A stretch of 64,000 nt of DNA from Sulfurimonas hongkongensis (lineage in GTDB: Bacteria; Campylobacterota; Campylobacteria; Campylobacterales; Sulfurimonadaceae): assembly GCF_000445475.1 (NCBI RefSeq), contig NZ_AUPZ01000004.1:124001-188000 (forward strand), written 5' to 3'. Positions within the stretch are counted from its first letter, which is position 1. Each line of letters begins with the position of its first letter. This document shows positions 53,651 to 62,109 of this stretch, piece by piece. The notes under the pieces were generated by a model that had not been told where the DNA came from, did not search any database, and was given only the letters and a program-made list of their open reading frames with translations. The position numbers were made by a program, and so were the translations under genes.

Positions 53651-55142
53651 ATTTTTCCTTTAGTATTTTTATGTTTTGGCACTCTTGTTCATAAAGAATA
53701 TAAATAGTCTTTTGTGCTAAAGAGGCTGCGTATTGTAGCTGATTTAAAGAAGTGTCTTCTATGTCCATAAGCACAACTATCTTAGTGTTCATTGAGGCTA
53801 TATCAGAGTATGAGCACAAAAGTAACCCATCTAAGTCTTGAGAAGCTAAACTCAAAGAGCTATCGACTGCAATAACTTGTTCATCTACAAAACCATCCAA
53901 ATCATCTAAGAGCTTTTTTTTACTTAAATTGTCACTTATTATTAAAATCTCTTTTGCTTTGTACTTTTCTAAGAGAGTTGAGATGATTTGAAGAGATTTT
54001 GCATGTTGGTTTGCTTTTTTAAATAGAGCTTTTGGTTTTGTTTTTCTAAAACACTCAACTAAAGTAAAGCTTGAATCATATTTATCGTAGGTATCTACTA
54101 AAATTAAAAAAGAGTTTTTTTGTATATGTTTTAGATACTCTATAAATTCTAAAGGCAGTATGTCTGTATCGTCGCAGATGATCAGATCTGCGACCTTAAA
54201 ACTCTTTTGCATCAGCTTCTCATTAACATGCAAAACAAGCTCTAATTTTGGTTTTTTAAGTTTGCTTAGATGCCTGTTTAGCAGGTCTAGAGGTGTGATA
54301 ATTTCAATAGAGTTTAGATCAATCTCAATTATTGCATACTCTATGATATGTAGAAGTTTTTGTTTTAGTAGATCACAAGCTAGTCTAGTAGGTTCTATAA
54401 TGATAATTTTTAATTTTGGACTTTTTAAAACCTCTAAAATTGACTTTAAAAGTATAGAACTTGTTCTACCAGAAAATGCAGTACCACTTAGAGTTGTTAT
54501 GTTTTGTAAATCTGATTCGATAAATTTTATCTGTGATGGAGTGGCTAAGTTTAAGCTGTTGTCTTTAGAGAGTATAAGATACTGTACTAAGAGATTGCCC
54601 ATAATATCAGCTTCATTTAATATTGGGTTTTTTAAGCATGGAACATCATTTAGCTTTTGAACAATTTGTTCTTCTTTAGAATCGTTAAAAAGGATCTTTT
54701 TTAAAGGTAGAAGTTCTCTAAATGAGCTATCTAGGTGTTCATACTCATCGCTATTTAAGTTTTGCATCAAAAGATAGTTGTAGATGGGTACACCATCTTT
54801 ATGGGTTAGCTCATTGAATTTTTGTTTTATAAACTCATGAGTTTTTTCATAAGCAATGCTCTGCATGCTTGAATCTTGATGTGAGGCTTTTGATATTGTA
54901 GAATTTTTAAGATCATTATATGACCACTCTTTGTACTCAAAAAGAAAAATTCCTCTTTTTTTATCCAAAATTAAAAGGGGGATAAAGTGATCTTTGGCAT
55001 GATGATAAATTGTTATGTTTTTATATAGACTAAAATTGTATTTTTTACTAATTTCTTTTAGTTGCTTTATAAGTAGTGAGTCAGGAAGTTTTAGATTTTT
55101 TTGTTTTTTTTTAAAATTGGAGAAAAATGAGGTGATATTCAT
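53643..55142 (-). CDS. NERD-like nuclease/degenerate helicase protein of unknown function
   Basis: About 499 residues. The N-terminal part (about 35-90) has HFIPLLILDKKRGIFLFEYK, like the NERD/PD-(D/E)xK nuclease core. From about 200 it looks like a superfamily 1 helicase domain: ATPSQIKFIES, then GTAFSGRTSSIL, a Walker A with Arg for Lys, and LIICDDTDILP as Walker B. A second helicase half is indicated by later segments such as EILIISDNLS. The Arg for Lys suggests poor ATP hydrolysis. ATG 55142 is preferred; the earlier ATG 55160 lies inside the HU terminator stem. It is followed by the cyclophilin gene. Confidence 0.6.
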   Translation of the reverse strand: MNITSFFSNFKKKQKNLKLPDSLLIKQLKEISKKYNFSLYKNITIYHHAKDHFIPLLILDKKRGIFLFEYKEWSYNDLKNSTISKASHQDSSMQSIAYEKTHEFIKQKFNELTHKDGVPIYNYLLMQNLNSDEYEHLDSSFRELLPLKKILFNDSKEEQIVQKLNDVPCLKNPILNEADIMGNLLVQYLILSKDNSLNLATPSQIKFIESDLQNITTLSGTAFSGRTSSILLKSILEVLKSPKLKIIIIEPTRLACDLLKQKLLHIIEYAIIEIDLNSIEIITPLDLLNRHLSKLKKPKLELVLHVNEKLMQKSFKVADLIICDDTDILPLEFIEYLKHIQKNSFLILVDTYDKYDSSFTLVECFRKTKPKALFKKANQHAKSLQIISTLLEKYKAKEILIISDNLSKKKLLDDLDGFVDEQVIAVDSSLSLASQDLDGLLLCSYSDIASMNTKIVVLMDIEDTSLNQLQYAASLAQKTIYILYEQECQNIKILKEKYE

Positions 55143-55151
55143 ATAGTGAAA

Positions 55152-55181
55152 AAAACCCATCGCTTACTAGCAATGAGTTTT
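55152..55181 (-). terminator. Intrinsic terminator of the HU gene
   Basis: 12-bp stem (GCAATGAGTTTT with AAAACCCATCGC, including G-U pairs) and TTACTA loop, followed on the minus strand by a T-run. It lies 7 nt past the HU stop. Confidence 0.85.
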
Positions 55182-55187
55182 AAGAAG

Positions 55188-55472
55188 TTATTTACCAGCA
55201 GCAACGCGGTCTTTAAGACCTTTGCCAGCTTTAAACTTAGGAACCATTTTATCCTGAGTTGTATAAGTTTTATCAGTTCCTGGAACCTTACCACTTTTAC
55301 CTTTTTGAAGGCTTGCAGCAAAGCTACCAAAACCAACTAAAGAAACATCCTCTTTTTTTACTAATGCCACTGTTACAGCCTCTGTAAACGCCTTGATTGC
55401 AGCTTCTGCTTCAACCTTAGTTTTGTACTCACCACATGATTGTACTAGTTCAACAAATTGAGCTTTATTCAT
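55188..55472 (-). CDS. hup: Histone-like DNA-binding protein HU
   Basis: A 94-residue nucleoid protein that bends DNA. MNKAQFVELVQSCGEYKTKVE begins the helical body; KEDVSLVGFGSFAASLQK and KMVPKFKAGKGLKDRV show the beta-arm region and closing helix. ATG 55472 is preceded by AAGGGTAAAT; the frame is open upstream but not HU-like. It is followed by a strong terminator. Confidence 0.95.
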   Translation of the reverse strand: MNKAQFVELVQSCGEYKTKVEAEAAIKAFTEAVTVALVKKEDVSLVGFGSFAASLQKGKSGKVPGTDKTYTTQDKMVPKFKAGKGLKDRVAAGK

Positions 55473-55569
55473 ATATTTACCCTTAGATTCATAAAGATTT
55501 CCGAGATTATTTAGCAAAAGCACCACAAATACTTGTGCTTAAATAATTCAGCTATGGATACTTTATAGT

Positions 55570-55803
55570 TTATTTGCTTAAATTTTTCTTCTTTTTACCC
55601 AAAAGTGTGATAAATTGCGATAATTTCGACCCTTTTATTCCTACTTTAGCCATCTTTAGTAGCCTAGAAGCGTTAAAGCTTATGTTTTTGGAGATATTTA
55701 TAGCTGTATATTGCTTTAATTTTGAGTATTTGTCATCGCTTTTTCCAATGGAGAGAAATATCTCTTCTAGGGAGTCTCTCTCTTGCTTTGTTAATGCACC
55801 CAT
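55570..55803 (-). CDS. Small basic protein of unknown function, second gene of HTH pair
   Basis: A 77-residue, Lys-rich soluble protein (MGALTKQERDSLEEIFLSIG ... LLGKKKKNLSK). No signal peptide, membrane segment or known motif is visible; predicted mostly helical. Its ATG directly follows the stop of the HTH gene (TAA-ATG), so it depends on it for translation. I do not recognise it. Candidates include a partner or target of the regulator, but nothing supports a toxin role. Confidence 0.6.
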   Translation of the reverse strand: MGALTKQERDSLEEIFLSIGKSDDKYSKLKQYTAINISKNISFNASRLLKMAKVGIKGSKLSQFITLLGKKKKNLSK

Positions 55804-56049
55804 TTATCGTTCCTCTTGTAGTTTGTTTATTTTTCTAACAGCTCTAATGATTTCATCATCATCCAATTTACCTAACATTTTCATAACAACACTAGCTGCT
55901 TGAGGCTTCGCACGCCCAAGTTTCCAGTCTTGATATGTACGCATGGGTATCCCTAGTGAAGCAGCCATATCTTTTAAAGATATTTTTCGGCCATTGTTTT
56001 TTGACTCTAGAGAGTTATGAAGAATATTAAATAGATCATAAATTTGCAT
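55804..56049 (-). CDS. Small helix-turn-helix protein
   Basis: An 81-residue DNA-binding protein with a central HTH (ISLKDMAASLGIPMRTYQDW followed by KLGRAKP), of the XRE/transposon-repressor type. The C-terminal 35 residues are a charged helix (IIRAVRKINKLQEER). The ATG at 56049 follows a TATAAT by only 5 nt, with no ribosome site, suggesting a leaderless transcript. Palindromic half-sites lie upstream. It is linked to a 77-residue protein gene without a gap. The function is unknown. Confidence 0.7.
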   Translation of the reverse strand: MQIYDLFNILHNSLESKNNGRKISLKDMAASLGIPMRTYQDWKLGRAKPQAASVVMKMLGKLDDDEIIRAVRKINKLQEER

Positions 56050-56054
56050 GAAAA

Positions 56055-56060
56055 ATTATA
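56055..56060 (-). promoter_or_regulatory. -10 box next to the HTH start codon
   Basis: TATAAT on the minus strand in CCCGTATAATTTTTCATG, 5 nt before the ATG. The predicted start of transcription would be at or next to the ATG. The CGTATAAT here resembles one arm of the palindrome at 56178-56203, so it may overlap an operator. Confidence 0.5.
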
Positions 56061-56177
56061 CGGGTTATATACTTAAATATACATTTATTAAATAATATTA
56101 TAGTTTATTCAGTATAAAAAATACTTTATATAGACATAAAAATACAATAAAACTATTATTAAAACCATAATAGCATG

Positions 56178-56203
56178 TATAATATACGGTTTAGCGTATA
56201 TTA
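56178..56203. promoter_or_regulatory. 10-bp palindrome upstream of the HTH operon
   Basis: ATAATATACG-GTTTAG-CGTATATTAT, perfect arms with a 6-nt spacer, in the 209-bp AT-rich gap between the DUF342 gene end and the HTH gene. It could be an operator for the HTH protein; a terminator for the DUF342 gene is less likely given its distance and lack of G+C. Confidence 0.5.
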
Positions 56204-56258
56204 TTTATAAAAATATATATTTTAAAGCGGCATTTATAAAAGGGTGTTTTTAGATTTT

Positions 56259-57932
56259 TTAAAGGGAGATTGATTTTTTGACAGGTTCTAGAGTTATTTT
56301 ATCATCTTCAAGATTTAAATAAAAAGGCTTATATTTTCTTGCTTGTGTTTTATAAACTAACTCTTGAGAGTTTGCTAAAGTAAATACTATAGAGTTTAAG
56401 CCCTTTAGCGGTTTATGGATAGTTATCTTAGCTCTTAGAGCAGAGTTTTGAATAGTTACAATCTCTTCTTTTAAAAGCTTTATCTCATCTTGTATTTTTT
56501 GAACTTTAGAGATATTATGTCTCTTTGCATCTTCTAGTTCATCTTTTAGCTTGTTAATGTCTTCATTTAAAAGCTCAACTTTTGAGTTGAGTATGGGAAT
56601 ATCTTTGTAGTTAATTTTAAAGAGATTATCCTCTCCACTAACAAGATTGATCTCTATTGATTCGCTTGCATATACTTTTAAGTTACTCTTTACATGCCCA
56701 ATTTTTACATTTTGAGCGTAAATAGTTCCACCAAGACAAGCTTCTATCTCTACATTTGTTGCATTTACTACTCCACCTTCAAGTAGTGCTACCTTTGCAT
56801 TATTGCATCTCAGAGTGCCCTTATGTCTGTTTATCATAGCACTTTTTGCAAACTGCATAGAGTCTTTATGTGTGGCCCCATCTATTTGTAAGTCAAGAGC
56901 TTCTAAGATGCTATTTGCTCCAATGTGTCCATTGACATGAATCTTCTCACTCTTTAACTCAACTCCCTCGCCAATACTATCCTTAGTAGTATCGCTTTGA
57001 GACACAAAAACTTCTATGTTATTATCTTCTTGTTTTGATATGCTACTCTCGATTCTTGAGAGTTTTTTCATCTTTAGTTTGTTGTTAACGCCAAAGATTT
57101 TCTCATTTAGTACGACAAAACCTTTACATCTACTTCTATATAGTTTTTTATGTTCATCTTCTTCTATATAGATGCTCTCCTCATCGATGGGAGTCTGTAT
57201 GTCATTATAGCCATTAGAATAGTTACTATTTATATGTTCTCCAAGAGAGTTAAAACCGCTCTTAGCATAGCGCGGTTTTTTGTACTCTGCTAAGATTTCA
57301 TTTGTTTCTACTTCTATAACTTTTTGTTTTTTAAGCAAATCTTTTTGCTCAAACCAAAGTATGAGTTTTCCAGCTTTAGCAATTTCTGGTTCTATCCCAT
57401 CAAAAAGAGGTATACGAACTTTTTTTATAAATTTACCCTCATATAAATGCTTGGTAAAGGCTTTGAGGGTCTTTAGCATACTCTCATCAAAGAGACCTAT
57501 GATAATGTTGTTTTTGGCTTTTATCTTGTTAAACTCTTTTACTAACAGAGCATATGTCTCGCTAGGTTTATAACTTCTATAAAGTATGTGTGAATCTGGA
57601 TGTAAGATGAGTTTTGGATGAGTTTTGTATTCACTTAGCTCTAAGGTATAGTGAAGTTTTATGGTTACTTCTGTCGAAATTTTTGGTACTATAGTATGAA
57701 CCTGTTTAAGTTGTAGGCGATTGTTTAAGATAGATGCTTCATCCTCGAAACGCTCATAAAGGTTTTCATTAAAGAGTCTAAAACTATCATCAGAGCTAGT
57801 TTTTATATATGTTGCAGTCTCTTTTATCTCAAAATCACACTCATTTAAGGGAGTAAGATTTTGGGCTGCAAAGTTACTCATAGCAGCTTTGATGTTTTTG
57901 GTTTTAATACTTTTTAGTGTCTCTTTGCTCAT
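56259..57932 (-). CDS. DUF342/FapA-family protein
   Basis: A 557-residue cytoplasmic protein. The central third (about 330-430) is a right-handed beta-helix-like DUF342 core: HINGHIGANS-type VNGHIGANSILEALDLQIDG, AMINRHKGTLRCNNAKVALL, GGVVNATNVEIEACLGGTIY. A coiled coil (about 440-490) follows, rich in Lys and Glu. Relatives in Vibrio and Campylobacter (FapA/FlgJ-like annotation) are linked to flagella or polarity, but the role here is not established. It lies 15 nt after the DUF3972-like gene and shares its transcript. Confidence 0.75.
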   Translation of the reverse strand: MSKETLKSIKTKNIKAAMSNFAAQNLTPLNECDFEIKETATYIKTSSDDSFRLFNENLYERFEDEASILNNRLQLKQVHTIVPKISTEVTIKLHYTLELSEYKTHPKLILHPDSHILYRSYKPSETYALLVKEFNKIKAKNNIIIGLFDESMLKTLKAFTKHLYEGKFIKKVRIPLFDGIEPEIAKAGKLILWFEQKDLLKKQKVIEVETNEILAEYKKPRYAKSGFNSLGEHINSNYSNGYNDIQTPIDEESIYIEEDEHKKLYRSRCKGFVVLNEKIFGVNNKLKMKKLSRIESSISKQEDNNIEVFVSQSDTTKDSIGEGVELKSEKIHVNGHIGANSILEALDLQIDGATHKDSMQFAKSAMINRHKGTLRCNNAKVALLEGGVVNATNVEIEACLGGTIYAQNVKIGHVKSNLKVYASESIEINLVSGEDNLFKINYKDIPILNSKVELLNEDINKLKDELEDAKRHNISKVQKIQDEIKLLKEEIVTIQNSALRAKITIHKPLKGLNSIVFTLANSQELVYKTQARKYKPFYLNLEDDKITLEPVKKSISL

Positions 57933-57947
57933 CAGCTACTCCGTTTG

Positions 57948-58613
57948 TTAGTACGAGAGAAGGTCGCTATAGTCATACTTTGAAAAATCTAAGTATAACT
58001 TTCCATCTTGATGAAGAACTCTTATATCGTTGTCATAAACAGCTAAAAACCTTCTTTTTATAACTTTTCTTTGATAAGATTTAATATTTAAACTCTTTAA
58101 ATACTCTTTTAGTTCAACTATATCAGAATATTGTTCTTGTTTTTGGTTTTTGTTTTGAAGAGTTTTAACTTCATGAGCTCTGCGGTCTTGTTGTTCTTGC
58201 ATCATTTTTGCATTTACAAGTTCTAAAATATTTTTTAGTTGTTCATCTTTTTTGTTATAGAGTTGCTCTATTTTGTTCATCTCATCACGAAGCATCTGCT
58301 CTTTATCATCTATGAGTCCATCTATCTTCTGTTCTAGTTGTATGATTTTTTGTTTAAGTTGTGCATTTTCTCTTTGGTAGAGTGCTATTACAGTTGCAAC
58401 AGTTGTTTTTGCTTTAGTTGGAGCTTTTGTAATCACTTGCGTTTGTAAGAATTCTTTTTTTACTTCTTCGGGCTGTCTAAATGCGTCATCTACTATGATA
58501 TAAGTTATAGAATCTTCGATAATATAATCGAGTTTTTTTTCTCTTAGTTTAGAGTTTATCATCTCTTTTGACATTTTAAATCTTTTTGAATACTCATCTA
58601 TAGTTAGTCTCAT
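57948..58613 (-). CDS. Coiled-coil HTH-like protein, DUF3972-like
   Basis: A 221-residue protein starting MRLTIDEYSKRFKMSKEMI, with an apparent HTH-like N-terminus (about 1-45) and a long Gln/Glu/Lys coiled coil (about 75-150; AQLKQKIIQLEQKIDGLID). The C-terminal 50 residues look like a small beta domain. ATG 58613 has AAGGA 10 nt upstream; a longer frame to 58691 is less likely. It resembles DUF3972 proteins of Campylobacterota from memory only. It precedes the DUF342 gene by 15 nt. Confidence 0.6.
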   Translation of the reverse strand: MRLTIDEYSKRFKMSKEMINSKLREKKLDYIIEDSITYIIVDDAFRQPEEVKKEFLQTQVITKAPTKAKTTVATVIALYQRENAQLKQKIIQLEQKIDGLIDDKEQMLRDEMNKIEQLYNKKDEQLKNILELVNAKMMQEQQDRRAHEVKTLQNKNQKQEQYSDIVELKEYLKSLNIKSYQRKVIKRRFLAVYDNDIRVLHQDGKLYLDFSKYDYSDLLSY

Positions 58614-58739
58614 TATAATATGTCCTTCTTGTAAAAATTGAGTGTAGATCTGTGTTGAGTTTAAAATATATATAACTAAATTTTTAGCCATTTTAGCATA
58701 AAAATATTACAAGAAAGTTATTTCAAATAAAGCTTATAT

Positions 58740-58745
58740 TATAAT
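58740..58745 (+). promoter_or_regulatory. -10 box of fba
   Basis: TATAAT in TTATATTATAATCACTCC, 30 nt before the fba ATG, with AGGAAGAG as the ribosome site. No clear -35 box. Confidence 0.5.
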
Positions 58746-58775
58746 CACTCCTACAATCTAAAATTAGGAAGAGCA

Positions 58776-59855
58776 ATGAGCAAAGGCATATTAGATATCG
58801 TAAAACCAGGTGTCCTTTTTGGAGATGATGTACAAAAAGTTTATAACATGGCAAAAGAGCAAGGGTTTGCTATCCCTGCTGTAAATGTTGTCTCAACTGA
58901 CTCCATCAATGGAGTTTTAGAAGCGGCTACAAAAGTAAAATCACCTGTAATTATCCAGTTTAGTAATGGTGGAGCATCTTACTTTGCTGGAAAAGGTCTT
59001 AGTAATGAGGGGGAAAAGGCCGCAATAGCTGGTGCAATAGCTGGAGCAAAGTATGTCCACATGATGGCTGAGGTTTATGGTGTGGCAGTTATTTTGCACA
59101 CTGACCATGCTGCAAAAAAACTCCTTCCCTGGATAGATGGACTCTTAGATGCAGGTGAGAAACACTTCAAGCATACAGGTAAAGCACTCTATTCGTCACA
59201 TATGTTAGACCTCTCAGAAGAGAGTATAGAAGAGAACATATCTATATCTAAAACTTACCTAGAGAGAATGAGCAAAATCGGCATGAGCATTGAGATAGAG
59301 CTTGGGGTTACCGGAGGAGAAGAAGATGGAGTGGACAATACCAGCGTTGACAACTCTCTTTTATATACACAACCAAAAGAAGTAGCTTACGCTTATGAAG
59401 AGCTAAGTAGAGTATCTCCACACTTTACAATAGCAGCATCTTTTGGAAATGTTCATGGTGTTTATAAACCGGGAAATGTACAATTGACTCCAAAAATTTT
59501 AGACAACTCTCAAAAATATATAGAAGAAAAATATAAAACATCTGCAAAACCAGTAAATTTTGTATTTCATGGTGGCTCAGGCTCAGCTGAGTCAGATATA
59601 AGTGAAGCTATCAGCTATGGTGTTATAAAGATGAATATTGACACAGATACTCAGTGGGCTCTATGGTCTGGAACAAAGGCTTATATAGAAAAATATAAAG
59701 ACTATCTACAATCTCAGATCGGAAACCCAGAGGGCGAAGATAAGCCAAACAAAAAATACTATGATCCTAGAAAATGGCAAAGAGCTGGACAAGAGGCTTT
59801 AGTAGTTCGCGTAGAAGAAGCATTTAAAGATTTAAATGCGATTGGTAGAAACTAA
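58776..59855 (+). CDS. fba: Fructose-bisphosphate aldolase, class II
   Basis: Zinc-dependent aldolase of glycolysis/gluconeogenesis. The 359 residues include ILHTDHAAKKLLPWIDGLL with zinc His, MEIELGVTGGEEDGVDN, FGNVHGVYKPGN and VFHGGSGSAESDI, as in class IIA enzymes like E. coli FbaA. The ribosome site is AGGAAGAG. It is a single-gene unit ending in a bidirectional terminator. Confidence 0.96.
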   Translation: MSKGILDIVKPGVLFGDDVQKVYNMAKEQGFAIPAVNVVSTDSINGVLEAATKVKSPVIIQFSNGGASYFAGKGLSNEGEKAAIAGAIAGAKYVHMMAEVYGVAVILHTDHAAKKLLPWIDGLLDAGEKHFKHTGKALYSSHMLDLSEESIEENISISKTYLERMSKIGMSIEIELGVTGGEEDGVDNTSVDNSLLYTQPKEVAYAYEELSRVSPHFTIAASFGNVHGVYKPGNVQLTPKILDNSQKYIEEKYKTSAKPVNFVFHGGSGSAESDISEAISYGVIKMNIDTDTQWALWSGTKAYIEKYKDYLQSQIGNPEGEDKPNKKYYDPRKWQRAGQEALVVRVEEAFKDLNAIGRN

Positions 59856-59862
59856 AAAATAT

Positions 59863-59895
59863 AAAGATTTAGAGGTTTTAAGCCTTTAAATCTTT
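59863..59895. terminator. Bidirectional terminator between fba and the 115-residue gene
   Basis: AAAGATTTA...TAAATCTTT, a 9-bp perfect stem continued inside by AGG/CCT after one mismatch. It overlaps the stop codon of the minus-strand gene at 59878. Confidence 0.65.
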
Positions 59896-60225
59896 GTAGA
59901 TATCTTCTATATTTTTAGTATGTGGGTTTTCTAAGTGGTAGTGAGTTATGAGCTGGTTTAGTCTGTTTTGGTTAAATCTCCAAAATTTCTTCTCATCAAA
60001 TGTCTCATCCGCTTTTACCCTTGTAAAAAGATCTTCACGACTTAGCTCACCTTGGCTCTCTTTTATCACCTTTAGGATAACTTTTAAAAGCTCCTCTTGG
60101 GACTCTTTTGTTGTGTCGTCATCTACTAATGGTTTGTTTGGTAAAAATGCATAGATCTTCCATATGCTAACAACAAGCAGTGCTATAAAAAAAATCAACA
60201 TCCACGAAGAAGTACTTAGTTGCAT
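59878..60225 (-). CDS. Small membrane protein with C-terminal helical domain, unknown function
   Basis: A 115-residue protein with one N-terminal membrane helix (about 7-26) and a cytoplasmic, charged region (KVILKVIKESQGELSREDLF). That part looks like a small helical domain. It diverges from cmoA by about 50 nt and shares no operon. I do not recognise it. Confidence 0.65.
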   Translation of the reverse strand: MQLSTSSWMLIFFIALLVVSIWKIYAFLPNKPLVDDDTTKESQEELLKVILKVIKESQGELSREDLFTRVKADETFDEKKFWRFNQNRLNQLITHYHLENPHTKNIEDIYKDLKA

Positions 60226-60277
60226 AAAATAACCCTATAAATTGAAATAGTACTAAAAGTTTAGCTAAAATTCCGTT

Positions 60278-60985
60278 ATGAATGATAAAGTATTTACAAA
60301 ACCCATAAAGAAGCATTTTGAGTTTGACGAAGAGGTCGCAGCGGTCTTTGACGATATGCTCAAGCGAAGTGTTCCTTTTTACGGGGAGTCGCAAAAGATT
60401 ACAAAGTTTTTTGCACTAAAGAGTATAAAAGAAGAGTCTATTGTTTATGATCTTGGATCTTCAACTGCATCTCTACTTATTAGTATCGCAAAAGATTTAG
60501 CAGTAGATGCAAGGCTTATCGGACTTGATAACTCAGAGGCGATGCTAGAGCAAGCTAGAAAAAAAGCACAAGCCTTTGGAGTAAGTATTGAGCTTGAAAA
60601 CGCAGATATCTTAGAGTATGACTATAAGGATGCGGATCTCTTTATAAGTAACTTCACCCTGCAGTTTATCCGCCCTTTGGTTCGTGAAGAGTTAGTTAAA
60701 AAGATATATGACTCACTAAAGAGTGATGGCATCTTTATCTTTAGTGAAAAAGTAATAAGCCATCACTCAAAACTAAACAAAGACCTTATAGAGTGCTACT
60801 ATGACTATAAAAAAGAGCAGGGTTACTCAGAGTATGAGATAGTTCAAAAAAGAGAAGCACTAGAGAATGTTTTGGTGCCATATAGTGAGGACGAAAATAT
60901 CAAGATGGCGAAAAATTGCGGTTTTAAACATTGCGAGGTGATTTTTCGTTGGGCAAACTTTGCGACTTTTATAGCTATAAAGTGA
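60278..60985 (+). CDS. cmoA: Carboxy-SAM synthase CmoA
   Basis: Makes carboxy-S-adenosylmethionine from SAM and prephenate, used by CmoB to modify wobble uridine (cmo5U) in tRNA. The 235 residues have [14 protein letters not shown] near 26, the SAM loop [12 protein letters not shown] near 55, [14 protein letters not shown] near 81 and [10 protein letters not shown] near 128. The length fits (E. coli 247). cmoB is not in the window. It begins 52 nt from the divergent small membrane gene. Confidence 0.93.
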   Translation: MNDKVFTKPIKKHFEFDEEVAAVFDDMLKRSVPFYGESQKITKFFALKSIKEESIVYDLGSSTASLLISIAKDLAVDARLIGLDNSEAMLEQARKKAQAFGVSIELENADILEYDYKDADLFISNFTLQFIRPLVREELVKKIYDSLKSDGIFIFSEKVISHHSKLNKDLIECYYDYKKEQGYSEYEIVQKREALENVLVPYSEDENIKMAKNCGFKHCEVIFRWANFATFIAIK

Positions 60986-61013
60986 AAATTGCTTTTTTAT
61001 TTACTTCCTTACT

Positions 61014-61250
61014 CTACCAAACATTGCCTTTTGGTTTTTTTTCTTCTTTTTCTACCCCAAACAAGTATGATGCAGTTTCCTTTATCTCTTTGTAGGATAC
61101 AAAGTCATCATCTCCGCACTCTTTGTGGTAGTAACCTTGCAAATCGTAGTACTCTTTGCAATCGCTATAGTATTTTGCCGATATGCCGTGTTTGTTCATA
61201 CATCCAGTTAAAAGAAGTGTTAAGATTATTAGCAGTATAGTTTTCATCAT
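61014..61250 (-). CDS. Small lipoprotein, unknown function
   Basis: A 78-residue protein with a lipoprotein signal (lipobox LLTGC, lipid Cys near residue 17). The mature part has four more acidic/Tyr-rich turns and two Cys pairs' worth of Cys (SDCKEYYDLQGYYHKECGDD), ending in a basic tail. Met 61250 or 61247 may be the start. It stands alone between cmoA and nth. No family is recognised. Confidence 0.7.
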   Translation of the reverse strand: MMKTILLIILTLLLTGCMNKHGISAKYYSDCKEYYDLQGYYHKECGDDDFVSYKEIKETASYLFGVEKEEKKPKGNVW

Positions 61251-61294
61251 ATCTTTGATAAAGCATTTGTTATACCAAATACTCTAAAGGTGCC

Positions 61295-61936
61295 TTAAAC
61301 CTTAAAAGTCTCTTTTGTTTTACAAAATTTAGTTAAGAAACACTCATCACATTTTGGATTTTGAGCCTTGCAAATATAGCGACCAAAAAGAACCATGCCT
61401 TGATGGAGTGCTTGAAGATTATTTTTAAACTTTTTAACCAGTGTGGCTTCTGTTTTTGAAGCAGTTTTATCATCACTAAGTCCTAATCTATGAGAGACTC
61501 TAAAGACGTGAGTGTCAACCGCCATCAAGTTTGCGCCTGTGTACTCTATCATCACAACATTGGCAGTCTTTTGTCCAACTCCAGCGAGAGTTATAAGGTC
61601 TTTTTCATTCATGGGAATTTCTCCACCATAAACTTTAACTACTCTTGAAGCCATTGCAATGAGGTTTTTTGCCTTGTTGTTAAAAAAGGAACAGCTCTTA
61701 ATAAGCTCTTTTACATCATCTAAAGATGCAAGAGCTAACTTTTGAGGGCTTGGATATCTTTGAAATAGTTTTGGTGTTATTAGATTTACTCTTTTGTCAG
61801 TGCATTGTGCTGAGAGAGCTACTGCAATAACTAGTTCATAAGCGTTTGAGTAATTTAGTTCGGTTACAGCATCGCTATACCTTTGGATGAATAGTTCATG
61901 GATTAGTTGTATCTCTTTTTTTGTTGCTTTTTTCAT
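61295..61936 (-). CDS. nth: Endonuclease III
   Basis: Base-excision-repair glycosylase/lyase for oxidised pyrimidines. The 213 residues have the helix-hairpin-helix LITLAGVGQKTANVVMIEY with catalytic Lys, DTHVFRVSHRLGL with catalytic Asp, and the iron-sulfur motif CKAQNPKCDECFLTKFC (C-x6-C-x2-C-x5-C). ATG 61936 gives the usual start KKATKKEIQLIHELF; a TTG frame opens earlier at 61972. Confidence 0.95.
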   Translation of the reverse strand: MKKATKKEIQLIHELFIQRYSDAVTELNYSNAYELVIAVALSAQCTDKRVNLITPKLFQRYPSPQKLALASLDDVKELIKSCSFFNNKAKNLIAMASRVVKVYGGEIPMNEKDLITLAGVGQKTANVVMIEYTGANLMAVDTHVFRVSHRLGLSDDKTASKTEATLVKKFKNNLQALHQGMVLFGRYICKAQNPKCDECFLTKFCKTKETFKV

Positions 61937-62109
61937 AATAAGAAGTGTACTGAAATTTGTTAGATAAACCAAAAATTACCCTTGTTTATTAATGGTTAGT
62001 ATAAAGTGTATAAACTTTTTGCCTAAAACAGATTTAGATGATTTTTTGCCATTTGTGCAAAAGATGAACTAAATTGAATTTTAAAAGATTTAATACTTAG
62101 GGATAATAA

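Noticed and set aside
55570-56049. Toxin-antitoxin module
   Set aside because: Small paired genes with an HTH suggest it, but the second protein has no toxin motif and the HTH comes first; evidence is insufficient to call it.
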